NCBI GenBank assembly: GCA_003427395.1 | Contig: BFEA01000005.1 | Span: 5,272,216-5,303,208 of the forward strand | Source of the DNA: Chara braunii | Lineage: Eukaryota > Streptophyta > Charophyceae > Charales > Characeae | Direction: 5' to 3' | DNA length: 30,993 nt | Shown: in pieces, positions 17,501 to 28,799 of the stretch | How the letters are laid out: each line of letters starts with the position of its first letter | Position numbering within the stretch: position 1 is the first letter of the stretch | Program-made: the position numbers and the translations under genes | Notes under the pieces: model-generated | The model's input: only the letters and a program-made list of their open reading frames with translations | What the model was told of the DNA's origin: nothing | Database searches by the model: none

Positions 17501-18655
17501 GATCAAGCCTCACTGCATCTCCCTCCGATTCCAGCACTTGCACCTTGTAAACCCTTGCCAATGAAGTAGACAACCTCATCATACATACTCCGGGATGATT
17601 TGTCCCTTCGCATGCAGATGAACCTACTTGACACAAAAGTAGTTGGGGATTCACCTCCTACCTCTCTGTGGCAGGCAGTAGCCGCCTCCCTCAAAAACCA
17701 TGATCTAACACGATTCAAACACTTTCCTTCTATTCGGTAGTAATGTAGTCATTTTACCACAAAGGATTAAATGACAACACCCCACTATGAACCTGGAACA
17801 TAGTTCCGGCGTGGGTCTCACTACTACCTTCAAGACCAGATTATGACTTTTCAAAGCTAATTTCCAAGAAACAATAACATAGGGTTGCAACTTTCTTGGG
17901 GTAGATGTCACACATTGACCATTTCCTCGTAAAATTTACTTTCCCAAAGAACTGGTCACCCCATTCACCTCCGAATCCGCATCGGACGTGGATTCTATGT
18001 AACATTTCTGACCCCTTTTAAAAGATCAACCCATGCAAATAGATTCAAAAACAAAATAGATATGAATGAATAATTCAGATAAACACTGATGCAAAGAGTT
18101 ATACATAGATAGAATAAAATTAGACAGAGGGCACATGCAGCTAGTCATAGATGAATAAGACTCAGATAAATAAATATCATAAAGCACATAGTCTTATATA
18201 AGTCGACATTTAAATATGCTTACTTAAAAGAAAAAAATAGATGCAGATGGATGAATAGACACAAAAATTTAATATTAAATTGAAAAACTCAAATGTTTAA
18301 ATAGATAGAATGTTTACGACTTTTCCTCACGAGAGTCCTTAGATAAGAAGAGAATACATTTTTCTTAGCCAAGCTATTTCCTATCGCTAGCGTACAGTGA
18401 TACTACCATGACAATTTAGGCAGCTCATCGGCTATGTTAAAGTACCAAAGATCCTTGCTCTGGTAACTGAGTATACAGAGCCGCATCAAATGCGAACGGT
18501 GATCAATCTATGACATTAGATACGCATAGCATCGTTCGTATTACTTTATGGTACCTTGATCCGTAAATGTATAACTGCAGTTGCTACTACTCATTACTCA
18601 CTGACCTAATGTCATTAACAAAATTTATCATTTTGCCTGAATCATCAGCCTGCAC

Positions 18656-19640
18656 TTAACATGGATTCGTTCACTAAGGACCCCGGTAGGCAGCCGAGAT
18701 CCCCGGCAACGACGCCACCTGTCGAGCGCATCGGTCTCGCATGGGGACCCTCCCGGCCACGTCACTCAGGATTTTGCATGACTTGTTGTAGAGGGCGTTT
18801 GTCGCTCCGGCCGAGTGCGTCAGCCGTACCTCTCGCGAACCCCTACGACAGGACAGGGTCACGCGAAGCACCGCTTACCTCCACCTGCGGGAGCTGACAC
18901 CATCCCTTGGGTGGGTGTATCCCCGCCGAGCTACTGAACTACATGTGAAGGTTTTTCGTATGCAATTGCAGAGGTGGCCTAGCCGAGGGCGTTTCTCGTT
19001 CGCTGTAGCATAGGGGGTACACGCGGTCAACTCCCAAAATCGAACCCGTACGCGAATCGACGCACTGGGGGCTGACGTCCCAAGCGCGACTCGACGTCGG
19101 TCGACTAGGACGCATCATACACACCACGCGTTACACCACAACCCTCACACACATGGAAGGCCGCAAAACAAATAACACAACAACACAACAACACTGTCAG
19201 TTCCTTTGGTATCCGACCCATAACTCTCTGATGCAAAAATCGGATAGGCGTCACGCGCGAGGCTTAGTATAAAATCGCGCGGACGTAGGGCTAACTCATA
19301 TCGATTCGCAATGCATGTGTACGCAAGCGGTCGCAATGATGGCGTACTATGTAGTACCCATACGCATGCGATCCTTGTTAATTTCGAGGGTTGCGTTCGA
19401 CACTCAAGTGTCGGCTGACACGCGCCTTGAGGGTTAATCTCTCGACGCTGGACAACCGCCATGCGCGGTTGAAGACCACACCCTCTTCTGCACCCTGTGC
19501 AGAGGGGTTGAGTAGACAACTTCAAGATGTCGTGGCGGCCAGAGATCAAGGGGTTTGACTTTGACGGCTGCCACGGACTACAACGTCCAACCATACTAAT
19601 TCTAAAAAGCAAAAAACTAAAAGGGATCTTTTTTTTCTCT
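18656..19640. other. GC- and CpG-rich patch, no gene recognised
   Basis: Base composition changes sharply from the AT-rich DNA on either side. The longest frame (19648-19145, minus, 167 codons) has no recognised domain. Three hairpins lie close together: CGACACT/AGTGTCG (19393-19408), CAACCGC/GCGGTTG (about 19453-19471) and TCTGCA/TGCAGA flanked by CCC/GGG (about 19484-19508). Confidence 0.4.
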
Positions 19641-20262
19641 CGATGCATGACTTATTTAATCACTACGCGCGACCTCAATGGGTCGTGCGGACACAAAAAA
19701 ATATAATATAAAAGTTCTGAGATAGGAGACAATCACTCTCACAATCACAGTGCGGCTTCCTTCAAAAGTATATATATAATCATTGACAAAATCAAGTCTG
19801 GATCCAACTCACAAAACATATCTGCAATCACATCAAAGATCCACATCAACAGAACACACACTACACGGGATCAACTTCAACCATTCTCTGCGCTCATACC
19901 CCTCGCTTTAGCCATACAAGCCTCACTCTTTGCGCAACTCTCAAAATAAAATACCTAGCATCTTCATTAAATGACCATTCAATTAAAGTCCGGGTAAAAA
20001 CACAACAAAACAAATCAAACCACATGGCTAAAGCCTTTAGGTTGAGTAGCAAGAGTGGATTAGAGTTGAGCCGGAAACGGACCTGTTATCAAAGGATAAC
20101 AAAAGGTGATACTTGTAGGATCAGCTTGACAATAGTCAAGCTTTGAATTAATATGAATAAAGGTGACCGACAATTCAGCACAAGCCAGTACCCAAGTCAT
20201 GCTTGAGTGATCAAGAAATAATCTTATTTTCCTAACTAACCTCTGATGTTTATCAAAAAATG
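19641..20262. other. AT-rich segment, nothing recognised
   Basis: Only short frames without family resemblance. A TATATATA run is at about 19770-19778. Confidence 0.4.
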
Positions 20263-20264
20263 TA

Positions 20265-20463
20265 AGAAATTCCGGCAGCATACCCTCTAAACAGGATGGA
20301 TTGTCAGATTTCTCTTAGCTCAAAATAATCTAACTCTCCAAATTCTACAAAATTTCGGCAGCGCTTCCCGTAGGAAAAGTGTCTTTCCAGAATTTCTACG
20401 AGTCCAAAAACAACTAACTCTTTCAGATTTGTAGCAATTTCGGCACTGCTTCCCGTAGAACAG
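20265..20463 (+). repeat. Three ~84-bp units with a TTCGGCAG motif
   Basis: AAATTCCGGCAGCATACCC (20267), AAATTTCGGCAGCGCTTCCC (20350) and CAATTTCGGCACTGCTTCCC (20435) start units 83-85 bp apart. A fourth instance, GGTTCCGGCAGAGCTCCC, lies at 22387. Units one and two are also bracketed by 6-bp inverted arms (AGAAAT/ATTTCT and AATTCT/AGAATT), which may be chance in AT-rich DNA. Confidence 0.65.
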
Positions 20464-20862
20464 GAGGCTGTCAAGATTTATACAAAGCTGGAAATAGAAA
20501 GACAAAGCAAAGCTATACTTGGAACTAACTTCTGACACTTTCTTGATAGTTAGAACTGGAGATAGTTTACACGATCCCTTCCAGAAGATGGTATGGTGAG
20601 CTATCATCAATTCTATCTTCAAGTAAGGTCAGTCCTATCTTTATCCCAAACTCTCTCTCCCATCATCCATCTCATCTACCTATAGCTCCAACACTTGGCG
20701 AGCATCTAAAACAACTACCATATCGAAAAAGAAGCCCCAGAGTGAAAGCCCATAAGCATGCATAAGCAAACATCTCTCACAATCCCTCATTTGTTTGGCC
20801 CAAGTAGTTCGTTAGATCACTCACCTCTTCTCCCTTTCTATGTCCCCCTTGCTTATGGCATA

Positions 20863-22112
20863 CAATCAGACAATGCCCTAACTTAAGGGTATGTCCAACC
20901 TGCCTAAGTAAACAAGTAAAAGTACGCACAACTTGACTGCCCTTACTTAAGGGTATGTCCAACACAGCATCAACTCTGGTCATAAAACATATAACCAAAC
21001 CGCCCAAACTTAAGGGTACGTCTGACTTCTGCTTAACTGACGACATGAAGCATAAAACTAGACTGCCCTAACTTAAGGGTATGCCTAGTCAGTTTTAGAC
21101 AAAGTTACGTAGGGCATAGGATTAGGCTGCCCCAACTTAGGGGTATGCCTAGCCTGCCTAAAACAAGTACGAACGACAAAAGGTCGGACCGACCTAACTT
21201 AAGGGTACATCCAACCTACATAACCTCAACGACAATAGCATATCACTAGGCTTCCCTAACTTAAGGGTACGCCTAGTTATCTTAAATAGTTTTAGGTACA
21301 TAAGACAATATGACCAGACCGCTCTAACTTAAGGGTACGCCTGATCTGCCTGAACAATCACAAACGACGTATGGCTGAACCGCCCTAACTTAAGGGTACG
21401 CTTAGTTTCTGTAACAACAATATAACAGAACAACCATTGGTATACTTGCACAAACTTTATATTTTCTTCTCTTATTAGGCAGATAATAAGACCTACCCAA
21501 CTTAGGGAGACATCCAACCCTGCCTTGTGTTTAAAAGGGAAAATAAAAGAACATTTATACTAACTCTCTGCACCTTTGTGTTATCATGAGCATAAAACTG
21601 AACCGCCCTAACTTAAGGGTACACTCAGCTTGCCCGGGTTACCTTCATTACATTCTTCACTTGCTTCTCTTCTCTTTTTGTTCTACCTGACTTACTGACT
21701 GACTTTCCCAACTTAGGGTGCCTGGTCTCCCAGATGGTATAGATTGGTATAATATATATCAAAATTCTATACTTCTGGTTGACCTTTTTGTTCATGGCTT
21801 ATATCTGAGCCGCCCTAACTTAATGGTACGCTCAGCCTCCTACCTGTGTCCCCCTCAGAAGAAAACGCACATAGAACTGGGTCTACGCAACTTAGAATAT
21901 TCCCAGCTCTGTTTTCAGCAACCCCAAAGAAACATCAGGATTCTGAGCCTTCCCAACTTAGGTTGCCCATCCTCCTGTTCAGAAACCCTCAAAAGGAACA
22001 GCGACTGGATCGTCCAACTTAGGATAGGCCCAGTCCTAAAAAGATCATACATTAAGCCCAACAAACATAAATAAAATACAGCACTGAACCCACTCAACTT
22101 AGAGGGATCCAG
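20863..22112 (+). ncRNA. Array of ~17 hairpins with constant AACTTA loop and covarying stems
   Basis: AACTTA (one TACTTA) recurs about 17 times. Early units lie roughly 60 bp apart and later ones 60-130 bp. The usual layout is outer arm, 2 nt, inner arm (mostly CCCT), AACTTA, inner arm (mostly AGGG), 3 nt, outer arm. Inner arms vary in pairs: CCCT/AGGG, CCCC/GGGG (21130-21143), TCC/GGA (22013-22024), CTC/GAG (22093-22104). Outer arms vary in pairs too: ACTAGGC/GCCTAGT (21245-21277), CTGAGC/GCTCAG (21805-21835), GACTGG/CCAGTC (22003-22035), TAGGC/GCCTA (21123-21151). About ten units keep the exact 2/3-nt spacing; units near 20876, 21496, 21707, 21952 and 22093 fit poorly or out of register. 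Loop constancy with compensating stems suggests selection on RNA or single-stranded DNA structure. No protein frame runs through it. Confidence 0.7.
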
Positions 22113-24620
22113 CCTTGGGTTGACCCGGTCAAACGCATGCAAAACACATTTTTCTCACCTTCCCCGAATTTATTTCTGTCTGAATTAACTCAAAGATTAT
22201 CTGAACTCTCATATATATTTGTTTATTTAGCCTTTCACAAAACATATCCTGACATACATAACAAAATAAAAAGTAATAACATGTCATAGTTATATTCAGA
22301 TACCCAAGAGATAACAGTTAGGGAAAGGGATCACACGTGTCAGACGACATTATACCTGTAGTTCTCTGCCTCCAAAACCCCGCCGGGGTTCCGGCAGAGC
22401 TCCCGCAATCGTTGGGGCGAACCTCCCACAGAGGCCTTGATGCGGTCCTACGGGTTGCAATCCCGCCTGCCGCCTTCCTCTCAGAACTGGATTAGATTTA
22501 GAGTAAGAAAGGCAGAATATAGGGTTTTCAGACTCTCGGGATACAAGAAGGGGACAACTCAACTCCCAGGAGAGGGCCTTGTTATCGTCATGCGCCTGAG
22601 GGCCTCATAATGATAGTCAAAACGCAGCAGCTTGGTCAAACCAAAGTCAAACCGCTGAGCCCAACTTTCCTGACGAACTCCCAAATCGCCGTAATAACCC
22701 CCTTCGCCACCAACTCTCCAAGCTATGGCAGCCGCCTCCCTGGCAGTCAAACTGTAATCACACAGCGCTGAACAGCCGTACTCAGGGTAGCGCGACAGTG
22801 GCAGGCTCAGTAATTGCTGTCGTAGCGCAGCAGTCGGGGCAACCTGAGGGCCCCAATGCAAAAGAGCAACAAAGAACGTTGCTGCTCCGCAGCCTGCTCC
22901 TCTCTCCCCGCTACTCCGCGCCGCAGAGTGAGCGGCACCTCGGTTAATCGTACAAGCCTGCGGTCTCGCCATCGGCTCAGACTGGTCCGTTTGGTATGAA
23001 GGGCGGCATACTAGTCACCTTCTAACTCGACCACCCTTGCGGTTAGCCTTAATTGACTGTCCATCGCTTGGTGGACAGTACGCAGCTTCAGACCACCACA
23101 ACGTTGTACTTTGCACAACATCGCCCCGCAACCTCTCTCCCTACAACCAGCGATATTTACTTAGCCACCAGCAGGCTGCAGTACGCGACAACTGCCCCTC
23201 CGAAAGGCACCAAGAACTGCTCCCACACTGCAGCAGTTCTAGGATTCTCAGTTGATTGGCCACTACCGCCTGGTGAGAGACATCAGTCTGAAAGCACGTC
23301 AAATGACATTTGCTGAAGTCTGAGCAGCAACTGTTGTCTGAACAACAACGGTCTAAGAGCATTATGGTCCTGCCTGGCTTGACAATTCGCCTATTATCAA
23401 GAACAACAACCTCTTAGGTGTGATGCGAATCGTTGTCCTACGGTTGCCGCAACAATAACAGTCCTCTCCTTGTCGTGCAAGCCCAACTGATCCTGGTCAA
23501 AGCTCGACCTCATCTGTATACCATCCGGTCAGCATCCCTGAGCGAGTCGGCACCCACAGGCGAGGCAAACAACGGTGCAGCCCGACTTTCGTAGTTCGCC
23601 TCACGCCATTCACTTTCTAAGGTACGTGGACTCCCTCTTCTACTGTCTCTACCCTCTGCTACATGCGTTTCTGTAGCTGCCTCCGTAACATGTACGCTCA
23701 AGCAAACACAGATAAAACTTAAGAGAGAGCCGGAATGTCTTAGCACAAAGACCGCGGGCTCGGTGGAGCATTACCGCGGCCGACGAAACGCGCACGGCCA
23801 GCTATATGAGCATAACGTGGACATGCTCTGATTCAGGCAAGTATAGCCCGACCCTTCTCAACCTCTACCTCCTCTCGGCTCGGATCCTCTCCTCTTTCAC
23901 TTCGTTACCCCATCTTTCCCTGCTCGCTGGCTTCACGACTATAACGCTTGCAGGTTGAATCAAAACCAAACGGATCTTCAGCCTGAACGCGGACAGGTAC
24001 ATTGGCACTTCGACTTTCCTTCTATACGGTCGTTTTCTACTACGCACCACGCAGCCCATACTGCAGATGCTGGCCATACCACCCAACCCTCGTGGAATCC
24101 AACACTACCATCAGCTTCGTGTGACCACTAAGCCTCAATCTAATGCTTCGAATTGTCAGTATCAGTCTTAAAATGACTGAATTCTCTCACTTTCCCTCTT
24201 CTTCACTTCCCGCCATGGCTTCACGCACATCATTCTCATTATAACTCCTTTTTCACTAATTTTCCTCTAAAACTAACCTCTTATTCTAATTCGTAGCTAC
24301 CCAAAACCCCCATTTCGTATCTTTCCCCACTCGATTCCGTAAAGAAATGAATAAGACAATTGTTTCTTCACCTTATCGTTTCTGTGCCCGCCATAGCCCC
24401 GACGCGCGAGCTTTCTTGCTAACCTCCGAAATGACCGTGACAAGGCAATAACCCCGGGATATTACTTGCGAACTGACCGACCCTCGGTCAATTCAGAAAT
24501 ATTTGGTTTTACTCAGCAAATTCCATCGTCTGGATCAGAACATAGATATCTCCAACAGCCTATGGGTGTATCCATTGAACTAGGCTCCCGGTCACGGCCG
24601 GTTCCGGAGACCGGTGTCGG
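22113..24620. other. Unassigned segment
   Basis: 22350-24150 is GC-richer than its surroundings. A minus frame at 22972-22559 (137 codons, Ala/Arg-rich start) has no recognised domain and I do not call it a gene. A hairpin AACCCC/GGGGTT lies at 22376-22390. 24150-24420 is pyrimidine-rich. No transposon protein is seen. Confidence 0.4.
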
Positions 24621-24814
24621 GCCTCGTCCCGTAATGGGACTTAAATAAAAAATAAAAAAATAAAAATAAAATAATAATTAAAAAATTTTAGAACAATTAG
24701 GAGAAAATGGAATAGGGGAAGGGGAACCGTCGGTACTTGGTCCTGCTTCGCGGGCTCGCTGTCGGACCCCCCGACAAAAAAAACAAGGGAGATAGTCCCG
24801 CGGGACCCTCAACC
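24621..24814. other. Hairpins, A-rich run and purine tract before repeat B
   Basis: GTCCC/GGGAC around GTAAT (24626-24640) is followed by an A/T-only stretch (24642-24687) and a purine-rich tract (about 24688-24726). TGTCGG/CCGACA (24760-24776) and the palindrome TCCCGCGGGA (24796-24805) follow. The purine tract could be a polypurine primer for a retroelement whose 3' LTR is repeat B, but it is about 35 bp from the TGTCGG. Confidence 0.35.
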
Positions 24815-25480
24815 CCTCGGCTCTCCTGTGCTCCTTCGCTCCTCTGCTACCGACTGTTGGCCTCGATCCCGATACCCGCCGGCTGAAAGTCTAATGCTGT
24901 AACCAATAGGGCTGAGCCCAAGCCTGAGACAAATTACTGCAAAATTCAATATAAACTATTGCCGCACGGCACGCAGGCCTACCAAAATTCCTCAAGGCCG
25001 CTCCTCTGCCCATGGACCAAACTCACGACTGCCGACCTATGACGCCCACCGCTCATAGGGCCTGGCTCCGTCCACGACCGTCAACCTCCCGCATCTACCG
25101 CGCGGAGGTCATCGCTTGCGTTCTACTTTTTCTCGCACACCCTAATTACTGCCCAAAGCAACACCACTTCCGATGACGCACGCCGTATGAACGTAGATGT
25201 ACCATGGTCATTTCAATAAAAAAAAACTTTTCCTGGTTTTAATCAAAGCCAAAAAAATTTGTCGGCGGAGATGCCGACTCTATAACATCAAAATAAAAAT
25301 CATCACGCACGTCTCAAAATTGCGTGCTCATACGCTTCCTACTTCCAGTCAACCATTTAGTCAATGTGAACAAAACGCAACCGCGACTTCGCACGATATA
25401 CTAAAATTTTGAACGAAACTTATTTTCTGGCACTTGCAAAAACCAGGGCAGATACCCTTGTAAGGGTATGTATGCCGACA
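24815..25480 (+). repeat. Long direct repeat B
   Basis: This is the partner of repeat A (14837-15473). It carries 27 extra bases near 25100 (CGCGGAGGTCATCGCTTGCG and a few more), the same CCAAT and ATATAAAC, the GNRA-loop hairpin (25261-25278) and the terminal hairpin ATACCCTT/AAGGGTAT (25452-25469), and ends at CCGACA 25480. If TGTCGG at 24760 is its left terminus, it would be a 721-bp LTR with 6-bp inverted ends; repeat A would then lack the first ~50 bp. Directly right of it starts a chromovirus integrase cut off before its first catalytic Asp. Confidence 0.75.
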
Positions 25481-26404
25481 ACGGCTTTTGCATACCAGTT
25501 GGTTTTGCAGCCACGGCGTCCCGAAAGACATCGTCAACGACTGCGATACTCAGTTCATGTCAGCCTTTTGGACGACACTCATGGTGGAATCCGGCACCAG
25601 CATGAAACCAAGTTCCGCACGGCATCCTCAAACGGATGGGGAAACGGAATGTAGGCACCGGACTGCGCAAATGATGCTCCGCACACTCATCCGCACGGAT
25701 CAGAAGGATTGGATTGACCGCCTTCCCAACATCAAGTTTGCCTACAACACTTCAGCGCACCCGACGATCGGCGTGTCACTGACTCCATTTGAGTTATATC
25801 ACGGTGGACGGAAAGACCGCATCTTCACATACATTTTGCTTCCACGAGTTGTCAATATCGACGCCGCTTGCTCCCCCGCTTCTACACGGAAGTACAGGGA
25901 TCCGTTGGCCAAAGCCCGTGCAAATATGCAAAAGGCTCAGATCCATATTCAGCAACAAGCGAAACGGCGTCGCATCCCATGTCGAATCCATGCCGTCGAC
26001 CTTGTTTGGGTCACCTCCGAGGAATTCGAGCTCGAGCAGCACATCTTGCGCAAACTCCTGGGCCATGGAAGGTCACTTCAACAGTTGGCGACGACCCCGC
26101 GGGTCCCTCTTTCGTAATCGAGATTTCCCCGCATTCGACGGTCCACCCTGTATTTCATGCCTCGAAGCTAGCGGTCTACACTCCAGCCTCCCAAATTGAT
26201 TTTCCGGGCAGACGGTCACACAACCCCCCTTCAATAGACGGTCAGCAAGAGGTTGACCGTGTCCTCGCTCATCGCAAGCACGGCAACAAACCGATGCAGC
26301 ACAGAGTCACATTCAAGCAATGCGATCCCGACGACACACGCTGGATTTCACGAGCTGACCTGAAGGCAACAACACCCCTCATCTTCGCGCATTACGAAAA
26401 ATAG
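25481..26404 (+). pseudogene. Chromovirus (Ty3/gypsy) integrase C-terminal part with chromodomain
   Basis: The first frame (from 25488) holds the second half of the catalytic core. HGVPKDIVNDCDTQF supplies the second Asp and HPQTDGETE the Glu, 35 residues apart (D,D35E). A one-base shift near 26050 moves the frame, which then reads VHPVFHASKLAVY, the GPY/F-distal signature of this lineage. A chromodomain follows at about 26240-26400 (EVDRVLAHRKHGNK, DDTRWISRADL) and ends at TAG 26402-26404. Chromodomains guide integration by binding modified histones. The HHCC domain, the first Asp, RT and gag are missing. Inactive fragment, unrelated in detail to the minus-strand gypsy. Confidence 0.85.
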
Positions 26405-26485
26405 TGACTTGCTAAAGAGGCTGCCCAACCCGCCCGCCCCACACGAACATCAGACAGCTTCGCCCTCGCAAGTAGCTCGAACTTC

Positions 26486-26496
26486 AAGGGGGGGAG
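26486..26496 (+). promoter_or_regulatory. Polypurine tract
   Basis: AAGGGGGGGAG lies about 80 bp after the integrase stop and directly before TGTGTGGC. It is the usual primer site for plus-strand DNA synthesis next to a 3' LTR. Confidence 0.75.
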
Positions 26497-26498
26497 TG

Positions 26499-27671
26499 TG
26501 TGGCATTCTGACACCACACAGGCCCCAGTTAAGGCCCGGTTCCGTAGTTAGGCGTAGTTTAGGCCTAGGGTCAGGGGTCACGTCAGTTCAGACCGATAGG
26601 TCGGACCAAAGGCCGAGTAGGCCAACGGTTACAAGGGTCAGGCCGGTACCGGTCCAACACTAGGATCTACCGGCGGCGGAGTTTTGAAGGTAGCCAAGTT
26701 TAGGCACCACTTTTCAGAGTTCGGATCGGATCTGAACCTTTGGGCTGAAGCAACGGTCCAGACCCGAAGGTAACAGCAGCCTGGAGGCCGGCCCAACACT
26801 ATATGAGTTGGGTACCAACCTCAATAGGGAGGTGAGTCCAGGACAGCGTTTCGGCGTTCGGATTAGCGCAGCAGCGAGGAGAATTAGTGCAACAGTGGTT
26901 AGCGCCAGCTCTCTGGCCCAGCCCGCAGCCCAGCGCCTAACTCTGTAGCGCCATAAGTGCACCGCCAGGTTCGGCCTCAACAGACATCGGCAGGGCCAGC
27001 TCGGACACTCAGGTATCAAGGAGAAAGGCTTCGTCTTTCTTCCCTCTTCCTTTTTTCCTCCTCTTCTTCTCCGCCTTCTTTCTCCTCCTGCCCTCTAAGT
27101 CTAAGTCTACTTCTTGGGTTACTCCTACTGGACTACTACGAGTATGAAGGATGGTTAAGAGTTCTGATGATATCTGAGATGACAACATTGAGACTTTCGG
27201 TTGAGGACTACTTTTGGGATTTGACTTCGTCTACCTCCGGAGATGTATCTCGGCATTAGGAGATCGATATTTGGGACACTGTGAGACTCTTTATTCACGA
27301 CATTTCGGATTTTCGCTACTTATGACATTTCGAGATACTGTGTTTGGACACCTTGAGTTGACGTCATCTTCCCTCTCCTCCTCCCTTCGTCTCTCCTCCC
27401 CTCCAATCATCCGTGTCAGGGCTTTCACACCACCGATGCATGTTTGTGAGGGATTCATTGCAATATGAGTCTGGTTTGAGTCAGTCCATGTGTATCAAGT
27501 CTTCCGTTGTAATTGTATTTGCTCTGTATTATCTTGTCGGTTCTGGGGATCAACGCCATACTTATGTCTGTGTTCACGAGTATGCAACACTTGCTTCATG
27601 CTTCTTCCAGCAATAGGATGAGCAAAATCGAACGAATCTACCGGTAGAACATGAAAATATCCTCTGCCACA
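26499..27671 (+). mobile_element. Probable 3' LTR of the chromovirus
   Basis: It begins TGTGGCATTCTGACACC right after the polypurine tract. A TATA box (TATATGA) lies at 26800. I propose the end at GCCACA 27671 because it mirrors the start (TGTGGC), giving about 1.17 kb, a normal LTR length. The 5' LTR is absent, so neither end can be checked by comparison; the right end is the weaker call. Confidence 0.5.
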
Positions 27672-27681
27672 CTTGTTTGTG

Positions 27682-27714
<33 letters not shown>
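27613..27714 (+). repeat. Dispersed ~48-bp repeat followed by (GT)n, copy 1
   Basis: It starts ATAGGATGAGCAAAATCGAA and runs to GAAAATAT 27660, then a short link and a GT run (about 27677-27714). The same sequence at 30889-30936 matches at about 42 of 48 bases and is also followed by GT repeats. It may be the U5 end of an LTR family. Confidence 0.7.
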
Positions 27715-27715
<1 letters not shown>

Positions 27716-27719
27716 ATAT

Positions 27720-28560
27720 TTGTCACTAAACCCCCACGTCATTCGACGCGGCAGGTTGCAAAGCTCGGCTCCGAGAGCTAGCCCTTGAGGCAACAACGTA
27801 CTTCTAAGAGATTCAAGTGAACTTTTCGGGACAAAACATCATTCGATTTTTTTTGAAACAATTCCAGCCCCTTAGGCCCTGCGATACATAGTCGCCGCAT
27901 ACCATGCCAAGCATCTCATCAAATCCGGCATTCATAGAAAACATACAAAGAGGCTCTAGGATCAAGGAAGGGAAAAGAGGAGGGAGAGGGGGTGAGAAAG
28001 GACAGCAAGTACGCAATAAGAACAAGAAAAGCCATCAAGCTTTTAGCGGTTAGTAACTTCATAATCTTTCCGCAATCACAATTAAACATCCAATAGCAGA
28101 GTCCCCATAATGCACATTAACAAGCTGGGAATAAAATGTGAACGAGATGCCAAAGCGAGCTCGCAAAAACAACGATGTGAAATATTAGCAAAAAGACATC
28201 ACTAGAATCCATGCTCAACTCTTCAGAAACTGCACAGTAATAACTCCCCTGCGATCTCTAGATTCTATGCATACGATTAACCCTCAGTTCTCCTCAGCTA
28301 CAGCATGATCATAACACCAGCCAATAGGCTAGCAAGCACATCCTAGAGCAAAACTAAATGATGCTCCATATCATACAACACGACACTATTCCATCAAGCC
28401 AGAGCGAGGAGGAGCAAAGGGAGGAAGGGGAGGGAGGAAAGGAGCGCGGAGGTATGGAAAAAAAATCAATGACGTCGTCAAAAAAAAACGGAGAGACTCC
28501 GAAAATCAAATGCATGCGAAGCCAATATCCTACCTGGCCACAGTGATGCCATCAGTCTCC
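27720..28560 (-). other. Unassigned; exon-like segment at 27961-27913 (minus)
   Basis: On the minus strand a pyrimidine-rich run ending in CTTGATCCTAG makes a good 3' splice site at about 27961. It is followed by open sequence reading LCMFSMNAGFDEMLGM and a possible GTATGC donor. I recognise no family. Nothing else in the segment looks coding. Confidence 0.15.
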
Positions 28561-28799
28561 AAGTCCCTTCAGCGTGCTAGGAATCTGTCCGACGATGACA
28601 ACATCATACCGATCCGGAAACAATTTTTTTCAAAAAAACGCCACCAATCTCAAGCGTCACCCCACCAAGCTCTTCAGGCCAGGTATCCCTACACCTCCCC
28701 TGCATCCATCCCATCGGATAGAAAGAGCAACCATACAACAAATTGACCCAGGGGTAGTCCTCTACATCGCTCCTACATAATAGATGGAGTGGCAACAGC

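Larger units (their letters stand above)
15474..18655. other. AT-rich, hairpin-dense non-coding segment
   Basis: I find no believable coding region on either strand. Many short perfect inverted repeats with tiny loops occur, the best listed separately. From about 17220 to 18330 the DNA is very AT-rich with ATAATAA and AAATAGAT phrases. The string CTTACCGGACCTTATT occurs twice exactly, at 15475-15490 and 17192-17207. A stretch at about 15570-15640 read in one frame (IGRLTPFEC) faintly recalls the gypsy integrase phrase at 25760-25800, too weak to annotate. Confidence 0.5.

Noticed and set aside
20876-22112. CRISPR-like array
   Set aside because: The constant part is only a short loop core, spacing is irregular, the DNA is eukaryotic, and the variable parts are complementary arms rather than independent spacers.
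22559-22972. 137-codon minus-strand gene
   Set aside because: GC-rich local composition lengthens frames by chance; no domain, no conserved motif.
24626-24690. Intrinsic terminator (GTCCC/GGGAC stem before an A/T run)
   Set aside because: Rho-independent terminators are bacterial and need a T tract; this window is eukaryotic nuclear DNA and the run is A-rich.
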